The notes: generated by a model not told the origin, from the sequence alone. Positions 13,801 through 26,322 are shown, numbered from the stretch's first letter. The stretch is DNA of 64,000 nucleotides from Arcuatula senhousia (GCA_963971305.1 OZ020306.1:34617512-34681511); one strand, 5' to 3'. Translations and numbers: made by a program.

Positions 13801-14173
13801 AAGAAATTTTACGGACGACATCATGTGCTCGTATACAAATACGGGATTTCTATCTCTCAGATGAGCACAGATGTTGGTTTGACATAGAGTTTTGTAATGT
13901 CATCCTTTCCGAATTTGACCAACACTTAATCGATCTTTGGCAACGTGACGGGTGTGCTATAGCAAGCAGGAACTGCTTACTCTTCCGGAGCACCTGAGTT
14001 CACTCTCGTTTCGACTTGAGTTCGCGTTGCTGAATGCGGTTTTGTTGTAATATGTGTGTGTGTTTTATGTTGTTATGTGGTTTGTTTTGTTGTGATGATT
14101 TTTGTCTGCCGGTTTTGTCTTTGTCTTTACGGTTTTATGATACTGATTACCCCTTTGGTACACCTTTGCTTCT
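10624..14173 (+). mobile_element. Near-complete Naiad-type Penelope-like retrotransposon
   Basis: The element is 3.55 kb: a 5' pseudo-LTR, a short leader, one long ORF (10891-13887), a ~95-bp tail and a 3' pseudo-LTR. The two pseudo-LTRs are identical over 196 bp, which points to recent insertion. An empty version of the target exists at 5751-5767. Comparing the two gives a 4-bp target duplication TTCT (10620-10623, 14174-14177). The domain order (nuclease before RT) is that of the Naiad clade, not canonical Penelope. Confidence 0.93.
10891..13887 (+). CDS. Naiad-type Penelope protein: GIY-YIG endonuclease plus reverse transcriptase
   Basis: It encodes 998 aa from ATG at 10891 (MITRNQ). The frame is open back to 10696, but that part translates the pseudo-LTR, so the later ATG is preferred. 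Order: Cys-rich zinc-binding motif (C86, C91, C96, C99); GIY-YIG nuclease ~131-225 (VIY...YVGET, RISGH, the conserved Glu in REEFW); linker with the CxC motif (CSC at 429-431) before SGHVITGDL; RT with VVPADKAPNN (~553), YWIPKLHK (~626), motif A TFDFSTLYT (Asp ~711), motif B IPMGTNCAP (~799) and motif C YIDD (843-846). The nuclease nicks the target and the RT copies the RNA at the nick. All catalytic motifs are present, with no internal stop and no TGA recoding, so it is potentially active. Confidence 0.95.
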   Translation: MITRNQARILAQASPSIKRPEPNDATGTASFCKTGVQTIPVSTTISHKQSENPEFQYKNSDSVNNIRQCSVLLEDVLDFENIESHCTIKKCGIKNCKTCAILITDPQIKSNLTNRTYNINSWDDLNCTSSNVIYALECTLCGLIYVGETKGRLNARISGHRSGINTDKFPFIYQHFNQPDHSILSMKVRILEKIYHTTNNPTLSTPFRKQREEFWIRRLGTALPYGCNDNIGSLGNLSSPRCNDVNVMNLFEQQERRKRSHGHRKYNSPKVHDVSINGLLSSIQQPLGIHHIRTKLYSIPLSKLHTLYKECLENPVTDFKSNLYRLTAIVLDIGYNRLFKPVGVPHENNKDNRSFISLPFLNKGLDAINLGNILHHKSVTEHIPSYFKDTSVPVISYSYTSTIAPKVFNYKQVLRDYQINDLKAKPPDCSCDKSPFKYSPSGHVITGDLNIVENDQLRDVLAKGPKYREPRAINWNHNFKTIMDSVEDYARKWAKKEHEKESDVLSEWVKSVRSLVLKRINSLKGSMSTKATSIFNNPDVAKTLSTLHDKYVVVPADKAPNNIIFVCKRHYIDCLTAELGVGCTSKSTTYTATTLSKEEIINNHNSVISSFGISVDKKNDDVPSLYWIPKLHKTPYKQRFIAGSSKCTTKPLSVLLTSILTAIKSSIQKYFDCCYSRNGVNQMWILKNSKELMENLHSKSFSPCNSIKTFDFSTLYTSIPHSQLKSRLAKLIKRIFIKKNGKRRYKYLVVGYKKTYFVIQESSKKNKFTEDQIIEMLNFLIDNIFVQFGGRVFQQTIGIPMGTNCAPLLADLFLHSYEADFLQSLLDKKDRKLALSFNLTFRYIDDVLSLNNPRFGDYLHLIYPKELEIKDTTDSRRSASYLDLFLEIDTQGRLCTKLYDKRDDFNFPIVNFPFLCSNIPSAPAYGVYVSQLIRYSRACGEYNDFLDRATRLTSKLLTQGYVAPRLLSSLKKFYGRHHVLVYKYGISISQMSTDVGLT

Positions 14174-14176
14174 TTC
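13981..14176 (+). repeat. 3' pseudo-LTR of Naiad element
   Basis: Identical to 10621-10816. It ends CTTTGCTTCTTTC, where 29-bp array sequence resumes. The same end is seen in opposite orientation at 19771 and again at 54117. Confidence 0.93.
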
Positions 14177-17100
14177 TACACAGAGGATCATCTGGGTTAT
14201 AATTCTACAAAGAAGATCATATGTGGTATAGTCCTACAGAGAATATGATCTGTGTTATAATTCTATGGAGAGGATCATATGTGTTATAATTCTATAGAAA
14301 AGATCATCTGTGTTATAATTCTAAAAAGAGAATCATCTGTGTTATAATTCTACAAAGTTCTACAGAAAGGATCATCAATGTTATAGTTCTTCAGAGATTA
14401 CCATATGTGGTATAATTGCACAGAGAAGATCATCTGTGTAATATTTCTACAGAGAAGATCATCTGTGTAATAATTCTTTAGAATAGATCATCTGTTTTAT
14501 AATTCTATAGAGAAGCATCTGTGCTATCATTCTATAGAGAAGCATCTGTGTTGTTATTTTAATTTATAGAGAGGATCACCAGTGTTATAATTCTAAAGAG
14601 AGGATCATCAGTGTTATAACTCTATAGAGAGGAACATCTGTATCATAATTTTATAGAGGATCATCTGTGTTATAATCTCACAGAGAGGATCATCTGTGTT
14701 ATAATTGTATAGAGAGAATCATCTGTGTTTTTAAGTGTATAGAAAGGATTATCTGTGTTATAATTCTTTAGAGAGGATCATATTTGTTATAATTCTATAG
14801 AGAGGATCATCTGTGTTATATTTCTGTAGAGAAGATCATCTGTGTAATATTTCTTTAGAAAAGATCATCTGTTTTATAATTCTATACAGAAGCATCTGTG
14901 TTATCATTATATAGAGAGAATCATCTGTGTTGTTATTTTATAGAGAGGATCACCAGTGTTATAATTCTAAAGAGAGAAGCATCTGTGTTATCATTCTATA
15001 GAGAGGAACATCTGTGTTATAAGTCTATAGAGGAGATTATCTGTGTTATAATCCTATAGAGAAGATTATCTGTGTTATCATTCTACAGAGAGAATCATCT
15101 GTGTTATAGTTCTACAGAGAAGATCATCTGTGTTATAATTCTATAGAGAAAATCATATGTGTAATAATTCTTTAGAATAGATCATCTGTTTTATAATTCT
15201 ATAGAAAAGCATCTGTGTTATCATTCTATAGAGAGGAACATCTGTGTTACAATTTTATAGAGGATCATCTGTGTTATAATCTCATTGAAAGGATCATTTG
15301 TTTTAATTCTATAGAGAGAATCATCTGTGTTATAAGTCTATAGAGAAAATCATCTGTACAATTATTCTAAAGGGGGGATCATTTGTGTTATAATTCTATA
15401 AAGAGGATCATCAGTGTTATAATTCTAAAGAGAACATCATCTGTGTTATAATCTTATAGAGGTAATCTGTGTTATAATCTCATAGAAAGGATCATCTGTG
15501 TTATAATTCTATAGAGAGGATCATCAGTGTTATAATTCTATAGAGAACATCATCTGTGTTATAATCTTATAGAGGATCATATGAGTTATAATCTCATAGA
15601 AAGGATCATCTGTTTTAATTCTATAGAAAGAATCATCTGTGTTATAAGTCTATAGAGAAGATCATCTGTACAATTATTCTAAAGAGGGGATCATTTGTGT
15701 TATAATTCTATAGAGAGGATCACCATTGATATAATTGTACAGAGAAGATCATCAGTGTTATAATTCTATAGAGAAGATCATCTGTGTTATAATTTTATAG
15801 AGGAGATTATCTGTGTTATAACTCTATAGATAGGAACATCTGTGTTATAATTTTATAGAGGATCATCTGTGTTATAATCTCATAGAAAGGAACATCTGTT
15901 TTAATTCTATGGAGAGAGTCATCTGTGTTATATGTATATAGAGAAGATCATCTGTACAATTATTCTAAAGAGGGGATCATTTGTGTTATAATTCCATAGA
16001 GAGGATCATCAGTGTTATAATTCTATAGAGAACATCATCTGTGTTATAATTTTATAGAGGATCATTTGTAGTATAATTCTATAGAGAGAATCATCTGTGA
16101 AATAATTCTTTAGAGATAATCATATTTGTTATAATATTACAGAAAAGATCGTCTATGTTATAAGTCTATAGAGGAGATTATCTGTGTAATTAGTCTAAAG
16201 ATAAGATCATCAGTGTAATATTTTTTTAGAGACAATCATCTGTCTTATAATTCTACAGAAAGGATCATCAGTGGTATAATTCTACAGAGAAGATCATCAG
16301 TAGTATAATTCTATAGAGAGGAACATCTGTGTTACAATTTTAAAGAGGATCATTTTTGTTATTTTTCTATAGAGAGGATCATCTGTGTTATAATTCTTTA
16401 GAGAGGATCATATGTGTTATTATTCTATAAGTGGATCATCTGTGATATCATTCTACAGAGAAGATCATCTGTGTTATAATTCTAAAGAGAAGATCACATG
16501 TGTTAAAGTTCTATAGAAAGGATCATCTGTGTAATATTTCTTTAGAAAAGATCATCTGTTTTATAATTCTATACAGAAGCATCTGTGTTATCATTCTATA
16601 GAGAGAAACATCTGTGTTATAATTCTACAGAGAAGATCACATGTGTTAAAGTTCTATAGAAAGGATCATCTGTGTTATGATTCTATAGAGAAGATCATCT
16701 GTGTTATCATTCTATAGAGAGAATCATCTGTGTTATCATTCTATAGAGAGAATCATCTGTGTTATTATTTTATAGATTGGATTACCAGTGTTATAATTCT
16801 ATAGAGAGAATCATCTTTGTTATTATTCTATAGAGAAGATCATCTATGTAATAATTCTATAGAGGATCATATGTGTTATCCTTCTACAGAGAAAATCATC
16901 TGTGTTATATATTTCTACAAAGATGATCATATGTGTATTAGTTCTATAGAGAAGATCATCTGTGTAATAATTCTACAGTGAAGATCATATGTGTTATAAT
17001 TGTACAGAGAAGATCATCTGTGTAATAATGCTACAAAGAAGATATATGTGTTAAAGTTCTATAGAAAAGACCATCTGTGTAATAATTCTACAGAGAAGAT

Positions 17101-19770
17101 CATCTGTGTTATAATTCTACAGAGAGGATCATATGTGTTATAATTGTACAGAGAACATCATCTGTGTAATAATTCTACAGAGAAGATCATTTGTGTTGTG
17201 ATTCTACAGAGAGGATCATCTGTGTTATAATTCTAAAAAGAGAATCATGTGTGTTATAGTTCTACAGAGAGGATCATCTGGGTTATAATTCAACAAAGAA
17301 GATCATATGTGTTATAGTTCTACAGAGAATATAATCTGTGTAATAATTCTATGGAGAGGATCATATGTGTTATAATTCTATAGAGAAGATCATCTGTGGT
17401 ATAATTCTAAAGAGAGAATCATCTGTGTTATAATTCTACAGAGAAGAGCATCTGTGTTATAATTCTATAGAGAAGATCATCTGTGTAATGATTCTTTAGA
17501 ATAGATCATCTGTTTTATAATTCTATAGAGAAGCATCTGTGTTATCAATCTATAGAGAGAAGCATCTGTGTTGTTATTTTATAGAGAGGATCACCAGATT
17601 TATAATTCTAAAGGAAGATCATCAGCTGTATAGAGGGGAACATCTGTATTATAATTTTATAGAGGATCATCTGTGTTATAATCTCACAGAGAGGATCATC
17701 TGTGTTATAATTGTATAGAGAGAATCATCTGTGTTATAAGTCTATAGAGAGAATCATCTGTGTTATAATTCTTTAGAGAGGATCATATTTGTTATAATTC
17801 TATAGAGAGGATCATCTGTGTTATAATTCTAAAGAGAGTATCATCAGTGTTATAACTCTATAGAGAGGAACATCGGTGTTATTATTTTATAGAGAAGATC
17901 ATCTGTGTAATAATTCTTTAGAAACGATCATTTGTTATATAATTCTATAGAGAAGCATCTCTGTTATCATTCTATAGAGAGAAGCATCTGTGTTGTTATT
18001 TTATAGATAGGATCACCAGTGTTATAATTCTAAAGAGAGGATCATCAGTGTTATAACTCTATAGAGAGGATCAACCTGTGTAATAATTCTTTAGAAAAGA
18101 TCATCTGTTTTATAATTCTATATAGAGAATCATTTGTGTTGTAATTCTATAGAGAAGATCATATGTGTTATATTTCAAAAGAGGGGATCATTTGTGTTAT
18201 AACATTACAGAGAAGATCATATATGTTATAATTCTGTAGAGAGAATCAAATGTGTTATAATTCTACAGATAGAATCATCTGTGTTATAGTTCTACAGAGA
18301 GGATCATCTGTGTTATAATTTTACAAAGAAGATCATATGTGTTATAGTTCTACAGAGCAGATTATCTGTGTTATTATTCTATATAGAAGATCATCTGTGT
18401 TATAATTCTAAAAAGAGAATCATATGTGTTATCCTTCTACAGAGAAAATCGTCTGTGTAATAATTCTACAGAGAAGATCATCTGTGTTATAATTCTACAG
18501 AGAGAATCATATGTGTTATAATTGTACAGAGAAGATCATCTGTGTTATAATTCTACAGAGAGAATCATATGTGTTATAATTCTTCAGAGAGGATCATCTA
18601 TGTTATAATTCAAAAAAGAGAATCATCTGTGTTATATAATTCTACAGAGAAGATCATCTGTGTTACAATTCTACAAAAAAGTTCATATGTGTTATTATTC
18701 TAGAGTAAGGATTATTTGTGTTATAATTCTATAGAGAAGATCATCTGTGTAATAATTCTACAAAAGGAACATCTTTGTAGTAATTGTACAGAGAGGATCA
18801 TCTCTGTAATAATTCTACAGAGAAGATCATCTGTGTAATAATTCTACAGAGAAGATCATATGTGTTATAATTGTACAGAGAAGATCATCTGTGTAATAAT
18901 TCTACAGAGAAGATCATTTGGGTTGTAATTCTACAGAGAGGATCATCTGTGTTATAATTCTAAAAAGAGAATCATCTGTGTTATAATTCTAAAGAGAAGA
19001 TCATTTGTGTTATAATTCTACAGAGACGGTCATCTGTGTTATAATTCTACAAAGAAGATCATATGTGTTATAGTTCTACAGAGAATATCATCTGTGTTAT
19101 AATTCTATAGAGAAGATCATCTGTGTAATAATTCTACAGAGAAGATCATATGTGTGATAATTGTACATAGAAGATCATGTGTGTACAAATTTACAGAAAG
19201 GATAACCTGTGTAATAATTCTTTAGAAAAGATCATCTGTTTTATAATTCTATATAGAGAATCATTTGTGTTGTAATTCTATAGAGAAGATCATATGTGTT
19301 ATATTTCAAAAGAGGGGATCATTTGTGTTATTACATTACAGAGAAGATCATATATGTTATAATTCTGTAGAGAGAATCATATGTGTTATAATTCTACAGA
19401 GAGAATCATCTCTGTTATAGTTCTACAGAGAGGATCATCTGTGTTATAATTCTACAAAGAAGATGATATGTGTTATAGTTCTACAGAGCAGATTATCTGT
19501 GTTATTATTCTATAGAGAAGATCATCTGTGTTATATTTCTATAGAGAGGATCATATGTGTTATAATTGAACAGAGAAGATCATATGTTTTATAATTCTAG
19601 AGAAGATCATCTCTGTTATAATTCTATAGAGAAGATCATCTGTGTTATAATTCTAAAAAGAGAATCATATGTGTTATAGTTCTATAGAGAAGACCATCTA
19701 TGTAATAATTCTACGAAAGATAATTCTTTAGAGAAGATCATCTGTGTTATCGTTCTATAGAGAGAATCAT

Positions 19771-20383
19771 AGAAGCAGAGGTACCAATGGGGTATCCGAA
19801 TATCAAAAGTCCGAAAGGGCAGAGACAAAACCAGTAAACACCAACAAGAATGGGACAAAAACAGACAACATGTAAAACATGGAAACACAAAATAACTGAA
19901 TATCAATCAACAACGCGAACTCCAGTCGAAACAAGAGTGAACTCAGGTGCTCCGGAAGAGTAAGCAGTTCCTGCTTGCTATAGCACACCCGTCGCGTTGC
20001 CAATAGTTCATTCAGCGTGTCAAATCCGGTAAAGGAAGACAAAACAACACCCTATGACAAACCAACATCTGCACTCATCTGAGAGATCGAAATCCCATAT
20101 TTGTCTATTAGTGCATGATGTCTTCCGTAAAATTTCTTGAGTGAAGACAGCAACCGAGGAGCAACATAACCCTGTGTGAGCAATTTTTGCGTCAGACGTG
20201 TCGCTCTGCTAAGGAAATCGATGTAAGTCCCGCACGCTCTGGAGTAACGAATCAATTGAGATACGTAAACTCCATAAGCTGGAGCGGACGGAATGTTGCT
20301 ACACAAGAAGGGAAAGTTGACGATTGGAAAGTTGAAGTCATCACGTTTGTCATAGAGCCTTGTTGAAAGTCTTCCTTGTGTGT
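19771..20383 (-). mobile_element. 5'-truncated Naiad copy inserted in the array
   Basis: Minus-strand copy comprising the last ~110 RT codons, the tail and one pseudo-LTR (19771-19959). At its truncated 5' end (about 20383) the Naiad word CACACAAGG runs into the array's ACACA, so junction microhomology is likely. It is about 15-20% diverged from the 10.6-kb copy in the pseudo-LTR, so it is an older or different subfamily. Confidence 0.9.
20052..20383 (-). pseudogene. C-terminal fragment of Naiad reverse transcriptase
   Basis: The frame is open to a stop at 20052 and aligns with the last ~110 residues of the intact protein: YDKRDDFNFPIVNFPF, SAPAYGVYVSQLIRYSRAC, then the C-terminal SQMSADVGLS. 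It lacks the polymerase catalytic motifs. The first few residues come from array sequence. Confidence 0.9.
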
Positions 20384-23300
20384 TATCTGTGTTATATTTC
20401 AAAAGAGGGGATCATATATGTTATAATTCTGTAGAGAGAATATTTTGTGTTATAATTCCACAGAGAGAATCATCTGTGTTATAATTCTACAGAGAAGATC
20501 ATCCGTGTTATAATTCTACAGAGAAGATCTTCTGTGTTATAATTCTAAAAAGAGAGTCATATGTGTTATAGTTCTATAGAGAAGACAAACTGTGTAATAA
20601 TTCTACAAAGAAGATCATCTGTATTATAATTCTACAGAGAGGATCATATGTGTTATAATTGTACAGAGAAGATCATCTGTGTAATAATTCTACAGAGAAG
20701 ATCATCTGTGTTGTAATTCTACAGAGAGGATAATCTGTGTTATAATTCTAAAAAGAGAGTCATCTGTGTTATAGTTCTACAGAGAGGATCATCTGGGTTA
20801 TAATTCAGCAAAGAAGATCATATGTGTTATAGTTCTACAGAGAATATAATCTTTGTTATAATTCTATGGAGAGGATCATATGTGTTATAATTCTACAGAG
20901 AACATCATCTGTGTTATAATTCTATAGAATAGATCATCTGTTTTATAATTATATAGAGAAGCATCTGTGTTATCAATCTATAGAGAGAAGCTTCTGTGTT
21001 GTTATTTTATAGAGAGGATCAACAGTGTTATAATTCTAAAGGAAGATCATCAGAGTTATAACTCTATAGAAGGGAACATCTGTATTATAATTCTATAGAG
21101 GATCATCTGTGTTATAATCTCACAGAGAGGATCATCTGTGTTATAATTGTATAGAGAGAATCATCTGTGTTATAAGTCTATAGAGAGGATCATCTGTGTA
21201 ATAATTCTTTAGAGAGGATCATATTTGTTATAATTCTATAGAGAGGATCATCTGTGTTATAATTCTATAGAGAAGATCATCTGTGTAATATTTCTTTAGA
21301 AAAGATCATCTGTGTAATAATTCTATACAGAAGCATTTGTGTTATCTTTCTATAGAGAGAATCATCTGTGTTATAGTTCTACAGAGAAGATCATTTGTGT
21401 TATAATTATATAGAGAAGCTCATCTGTGTAATAATTCTTTAGAATAGATCATCTGTTTTATAATTCTATAGAGAAGCATCTGTGTTATCATTCTATAGAG
21501 AAGCATCTGTGTTATCATTCTATAGAGAGAATCATCTGTGTTGTTATTTTATAGAGAGGATCACCAGTGTTACAATTCTTAAGAGAGGATCATCGGTGTT
21601 ATAACTCTATAGAGAGGATCATTTGTGTTATAATTTTATAGAGGATCATCTGTGTTATAATTCTAAAGAGAGGATCATCAGTGTTATAACTCTAGAGAGA
21701 GGAACATCTGTGTTATTATTTTATAGAGAAGATCATCTGTGTAATAATTCTTTAGAAAAAATCATCTGTTATATAATTCTATAGAGAAGCATCTGTGTTA
21801 TCATTCTATAGAGAGAAGCATCTGTGTTGTTATTTTATAGATAGGATCACCAGTGTTATAATTCTAAAGAGAGGATCATCAGTGTTATAACTCTATAGAG
21901 AGGATCATTTGTGTTATAATCTCATAGAAAGGATCATCTGTTTTAATTCTATATAGAGAATCCTCTGTGTAATAATTCTTTAGAGATAATCATATGTGTT
22001 ATAATATTACAGAAAAGATCATCTGTGTTTTAAGTCTATACTGTGTAATAATTCTATAGAGGAGATTATCTGTGTTATAAGTCTATAGAGGAGATTATCT
22101 GTGTTATAAGTCTATAGAGAAGATCATCTGTGTAATAATTCTATAGAGAAGATCATCTGTGTAATAATTCTATAGAGAAGATCATCTGTGTAATAATTCT
22201 ATAGAGAAGATCATCTGTGTAATAATTCTTTATAGAGGACCATCTGTCTGATAATTCTACAGAGAGGATAATCAGTGGTATAATTCTACAGAGAAGATCA
22301 TCAGTGGTATAATTCTACAGAGAGGAACATCCGTGTTATAATTTTAAAGAGGATCATCTGTGTTATTTATCTATAGAGAGGATCATCTGTGTTATAATTC
22401 TTTAGAGATGATCATATGTGTTATAATTCTATAAGTTGATCATCTGTGCTATCATTCTACAGAGAAGATCATCTGTGTTATAATTCTAAAGAGAGAATTG
22501 TCTGTGTTATAATTCTTCAGAGAAGATCACATGTGTTAAAGTTCTATAGAAAGGATCATCTGTGTTATGATTCTATAGAGAAGATAATCTGTGTTATTAT
22601 TATATAGAGAAGATCATCTGTGTTATGATTCTATAGAGAAGATCATCTGTGTTATGATTCTATAGAGAAGATCATTTGTGTAATAATTCGATAGAGGATC
22701 ATATGTGTTATCCTTTTACCGAGAAAATCGTCTGTGTGATAATTCTACAGAGAGAATCATATGTGTTATAATTGTACAGAGAAGATCTTCTGTGTAATAA
22801 TGCTACAGCGAAGATCATTTGTGTTGTAATTCTACAGAGAGGATCATCTATATTATAATTCTAAAAAGAGAATCATCTGTGTTATATAATTCTACAGAGA
22901 AGATCATCTGTGTTATAATTCTACAAAAAAGATCATATGTGTTATTATTCTAGAGTAAGGATTATCTGTGTTATAATTCTATAGAGTAAGATCATCTGTG
23001 TAATAATTCTACAAAAAGGAACATCTGTGTAGTAATTGTACAGAGAGGATCATCTGTGTAATAATTCTACAGAGAAGATCATCTGTGTTATAATTCTACA
23101 GAGAGGATCATATGTGTTATAATTGTACAGAGAAGATCATCTGTGTAATAATTCTACAGAGAAGATCATTTGTGTTGTAATTCTACAGAGAGGATCATCT
23201 GTGTTATAATTCTAAAAAGAGAATCATCTGTGTTATAATTCTACAGAGAAGATCATATGTGTTATAGTTCTACAGAGAAGATCATCTGTGTTATAATTCT

Positions 23301-24664
23301 ATAGAGAAGATCATCTGTGTAATAATTCTACAGAGAAGATCATATGTGTGATAATTGTACATAGAAGATCATGTGTGTACAAATTTACAGAGAGGATAAT
23401 CTGTGTAATAATTCTTTAGAAAAGATCATCTGTTTTATAATTCTATATAGAGAATCATTTGTGTTGTAATTCTATAGAGAAGATCATCTGTGTTATATTT
23501 CAAAAGAGGGGATCATTTGTGTTATAACATTACAGAGAAGATCACATATGTTATAATTCTGTAGAGAGAATCATATGTGTTATAATTCTACAGAGAGAAT
23601 CATCTGTGTTATAGTTCTACAGAGAGGATCATCTGTGTTATAATTCTACAACGAAGATCATATGTGTTATAGTTCTACAGAGCAGATTATCTGTGTTATT
23701 ATTCTATAGAGAAGATCATCTGTGTTATAGTTCTATAGAGAGGATCATCTGTGTTATAATTGAACAGAGAAGATCATATGTGTAATAATTCTACAGAGAA
23801 GATCATCTGTGTTATAGTTCTATAGAGAAGACCATCTATGTAATAATTCTATAAAAGATAAAATGTGTTATAATTCTACAGAGAGAGTCATATGTGTTAT
23901 AATTGTATAGAGAGGATCATCTGTGTTATAATTCTACAGAGAGGATCATCTGTGTTATAATTCTAAAAAGAAGATCATATGTGTTATAGTTCTACAGAGA
24001 AGATCATCTGTGTTATAATTCTATAGAGAAGATCATCTGTATTATCATTCTATAGAGAGAATCATCTGTCTGATAATTCAAAAGAGGGGATCATATATGT
24101 TATAATTCTGTTGAGAGAATATTTTGTGTTATAATTCCACAGAGAGAATCATCTGTGTTATAATTCTACAGAGAGGATCATCTGCGTTATTATTCTACAA
24201 AGAAGATCATATGTGTTATAATTGTACAGACAAGATCATCTGTGTTATAATCATCTGTGTTATAATTCTATACAGAAGATCATCTGTGTAACAATTCTAC
24301 AGTGAGGATCATCTGTAAAATAATTCTTTAGAAAAGATCATCTGTTTTATAATTCTATATAGAGAATCATTTGTGTTGTAATTCTATAGAGAGAATCATC
24401 TGTGTTATGCATGTAATTCAAAAGAGGGGATCATTTGTGTTATAATATTACAGAGGAGATCATATATGTTGTAATTCATCTGTGTTATAGTTCTATAAAG
24501 AGGATCATCTGTGTAATTATTCTACAGAGAAGATCATCTGTGTAATAATTCTTTAGAGATGATCATATGTGTTATAATATTACAGAAAAGATCATTTGTG
24601 TTATAATTCTATAGAGAACATCATCTGTGTTATAATTCCATAGAGAAGATCATCTGTGTTATAG

Positions 24665-26322
24665 CGAGCATCGCAGATGCGAGCCCTACGGCATTGTGCA
24701 TGTTTTGAGATGTGCCTAGTCTCGATCACCCAGACGCTTATCAAAATATGATAAGAGTCTGGGACAGTCCCATTACTTATTTTGTTATGTGTACGTTCGG
24801 AGTACTTTCAGGCTTTATCATAATGTTCGACGAAAATCACTCAACCGTATGTTCAGAATTCTGTGTATATGGTTCAGTGATTTTATGCAAATGCAATAGC
24901 GAGATAACTTTTCCAATTGATGTGATTTGTTCTCTTAAAACATAATATTTCTTATTTTACAATAAGACATCCTATTTTACATTTTTGAACACAAGTTGGT
25001 TTTGTTAACAATGAAAAAAATCGTTTTATCGTTAAATTGTACTCACGGGCGTCTACCTGGTTTTGGAAATTGTTTATGTTTATTGGAGTTAAAAATTGGG
25101 ACATTCTTGGTTACAGAACCACGCACGTTTGACCAATCCGATTCTCGATTTTGCAGAACCAGTTGTCAAAAACCAAGGAAGACCAATGAAACGTAGAGTT
25201 TTTAAAGTTGGTTCATTTCAGATTGAAATGAATCTTGTATGCTAAACACGTCATATACACACGTGGTAAAGGTTAAAAGGTATAACGATCGCCACCTAGT
25301 GGTTACGAGAAATAAACAGGTGTTTTCCCAGACTCCCTACCTTGGTAGTATGAGTTTGGGTTCGAGACTAAGATGTGCCAGAAATATACTGACGATTAAA
25401 CTGGAACAGGTTTACTTTAACGGAGTGACAAAAAATAATAGGCACGGAGCAAGTAAAACAATCAACCCTCTGGGCTTATAAAAATTACATCATAATCTGT
25501 TATGCAAAAATATAAAAATTGAAATTCAAAAACAGTGATAAAACCCTCATTCATCCACTTGTTTATTTTTACACACAGATTTTTATTTAAACACCATTCG
25601 GTCTTTTTCGCTGAAAAACGATTTTCCGGAAATTACCGAGCTAGCTTTTGGCAACATCGTCCCATTGACTAGTCGTACCAAATGCATGATACTGGCCAAG
25701 CTTTGTTAAATTCTAAGTAAGATAAAATAAGATAAAGAAATACATAAATTTACAGAATAAAACCTACTCATGATAATAAATAAAAGGTACTTACCTGAAA
25801 ATGAAAGAAGAGTCCCATCTTGTGGGGTTTCACTCACTTTCCTCAATCCCGCATGATATTTTTACTTTACCGTTTTTTCCGCCAGGTTTCTTAATGTACC
25901 TTCTGTTACCAATGCTTCAAATAAAACACTGATACTCAGAAAATCTCACAAAACCTGACAGAATCTGAATGTTGTTTTGATCTGCTGAAGAAGCGCGAAA
26001 TACTCTGACAAGAAAATGACGTCACGTAATCCATAAAATGGATAATTTCGTCCCTGCTTAATGTCGTCCCAGAATGTTACAGGATTTATTATTTGCACAA
26101 ATAATTGAATTTTTATTAAGTAGTTATTGATCCCAGATATTTTAACAACAACTTTCTCAAGTGCATATGATTTGGGTTGGGTGGGGTCAGACTTCGCTAC
26201 TATTTAATTCCTTTTATAAAAGTTCTCTCTTTACGTTAAACTTAGCCGGTCGAGCACATGGATTTATTTTCAAGGTATATAGATTTTCGATGCTCGCTAA
26301 AAAGGCAGGGCCTTAATCATAT
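24665..26322. mobile_element. Probable 1.66-kb insertion at the array edge
   Basis: The array stops at GTTATAG (24664), and two further 29-bp-like units start TAGTTCTATAGAG at 26323. Removing the interval restores GTTATAGTTCTATAG with a possible 3-bp duplication TAG. Near the ends lies an inverted TAGCGAGCATCG (24662-24673 and 26288-26299). No ORF of note (longest 80 aa, no recognisable domain). The class is unknown. Confidence 0.5.

Larger units (their letters stand above)
1..24661. repeat. Giant 29-bp minisatellite array, interrupted by mobile elements
   Basis: The basic unit is 29 bp: a core ATCATCTGTGTTATAATTCT followed by ATAGAGAAG or a near variant (ACAGAGAGG, AAAAAGAGA). Successive units at positions 2, 31 and 60 fix the period. 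Pure repeat occupies about 1-171, 2606-2870, 2996-3346, 4211-6039, 7220-10623, 14174-19770 and 20384-24661, or about 540 units. Units differ at perhaps 5-20% of positions, and recurrent multi-unit phrases show higher-order organisation. The array starts before the window. I see no host gene in it. Short ORFs inside are translations of the repeat. No known satellite name is assigned. Confidence 0.97.

Noticed and set aside
1..24661. CRISPR array (29-bp repeat length)
   Set aside because: Units abut directly with no unique spacers, and the context is eukaryotic.
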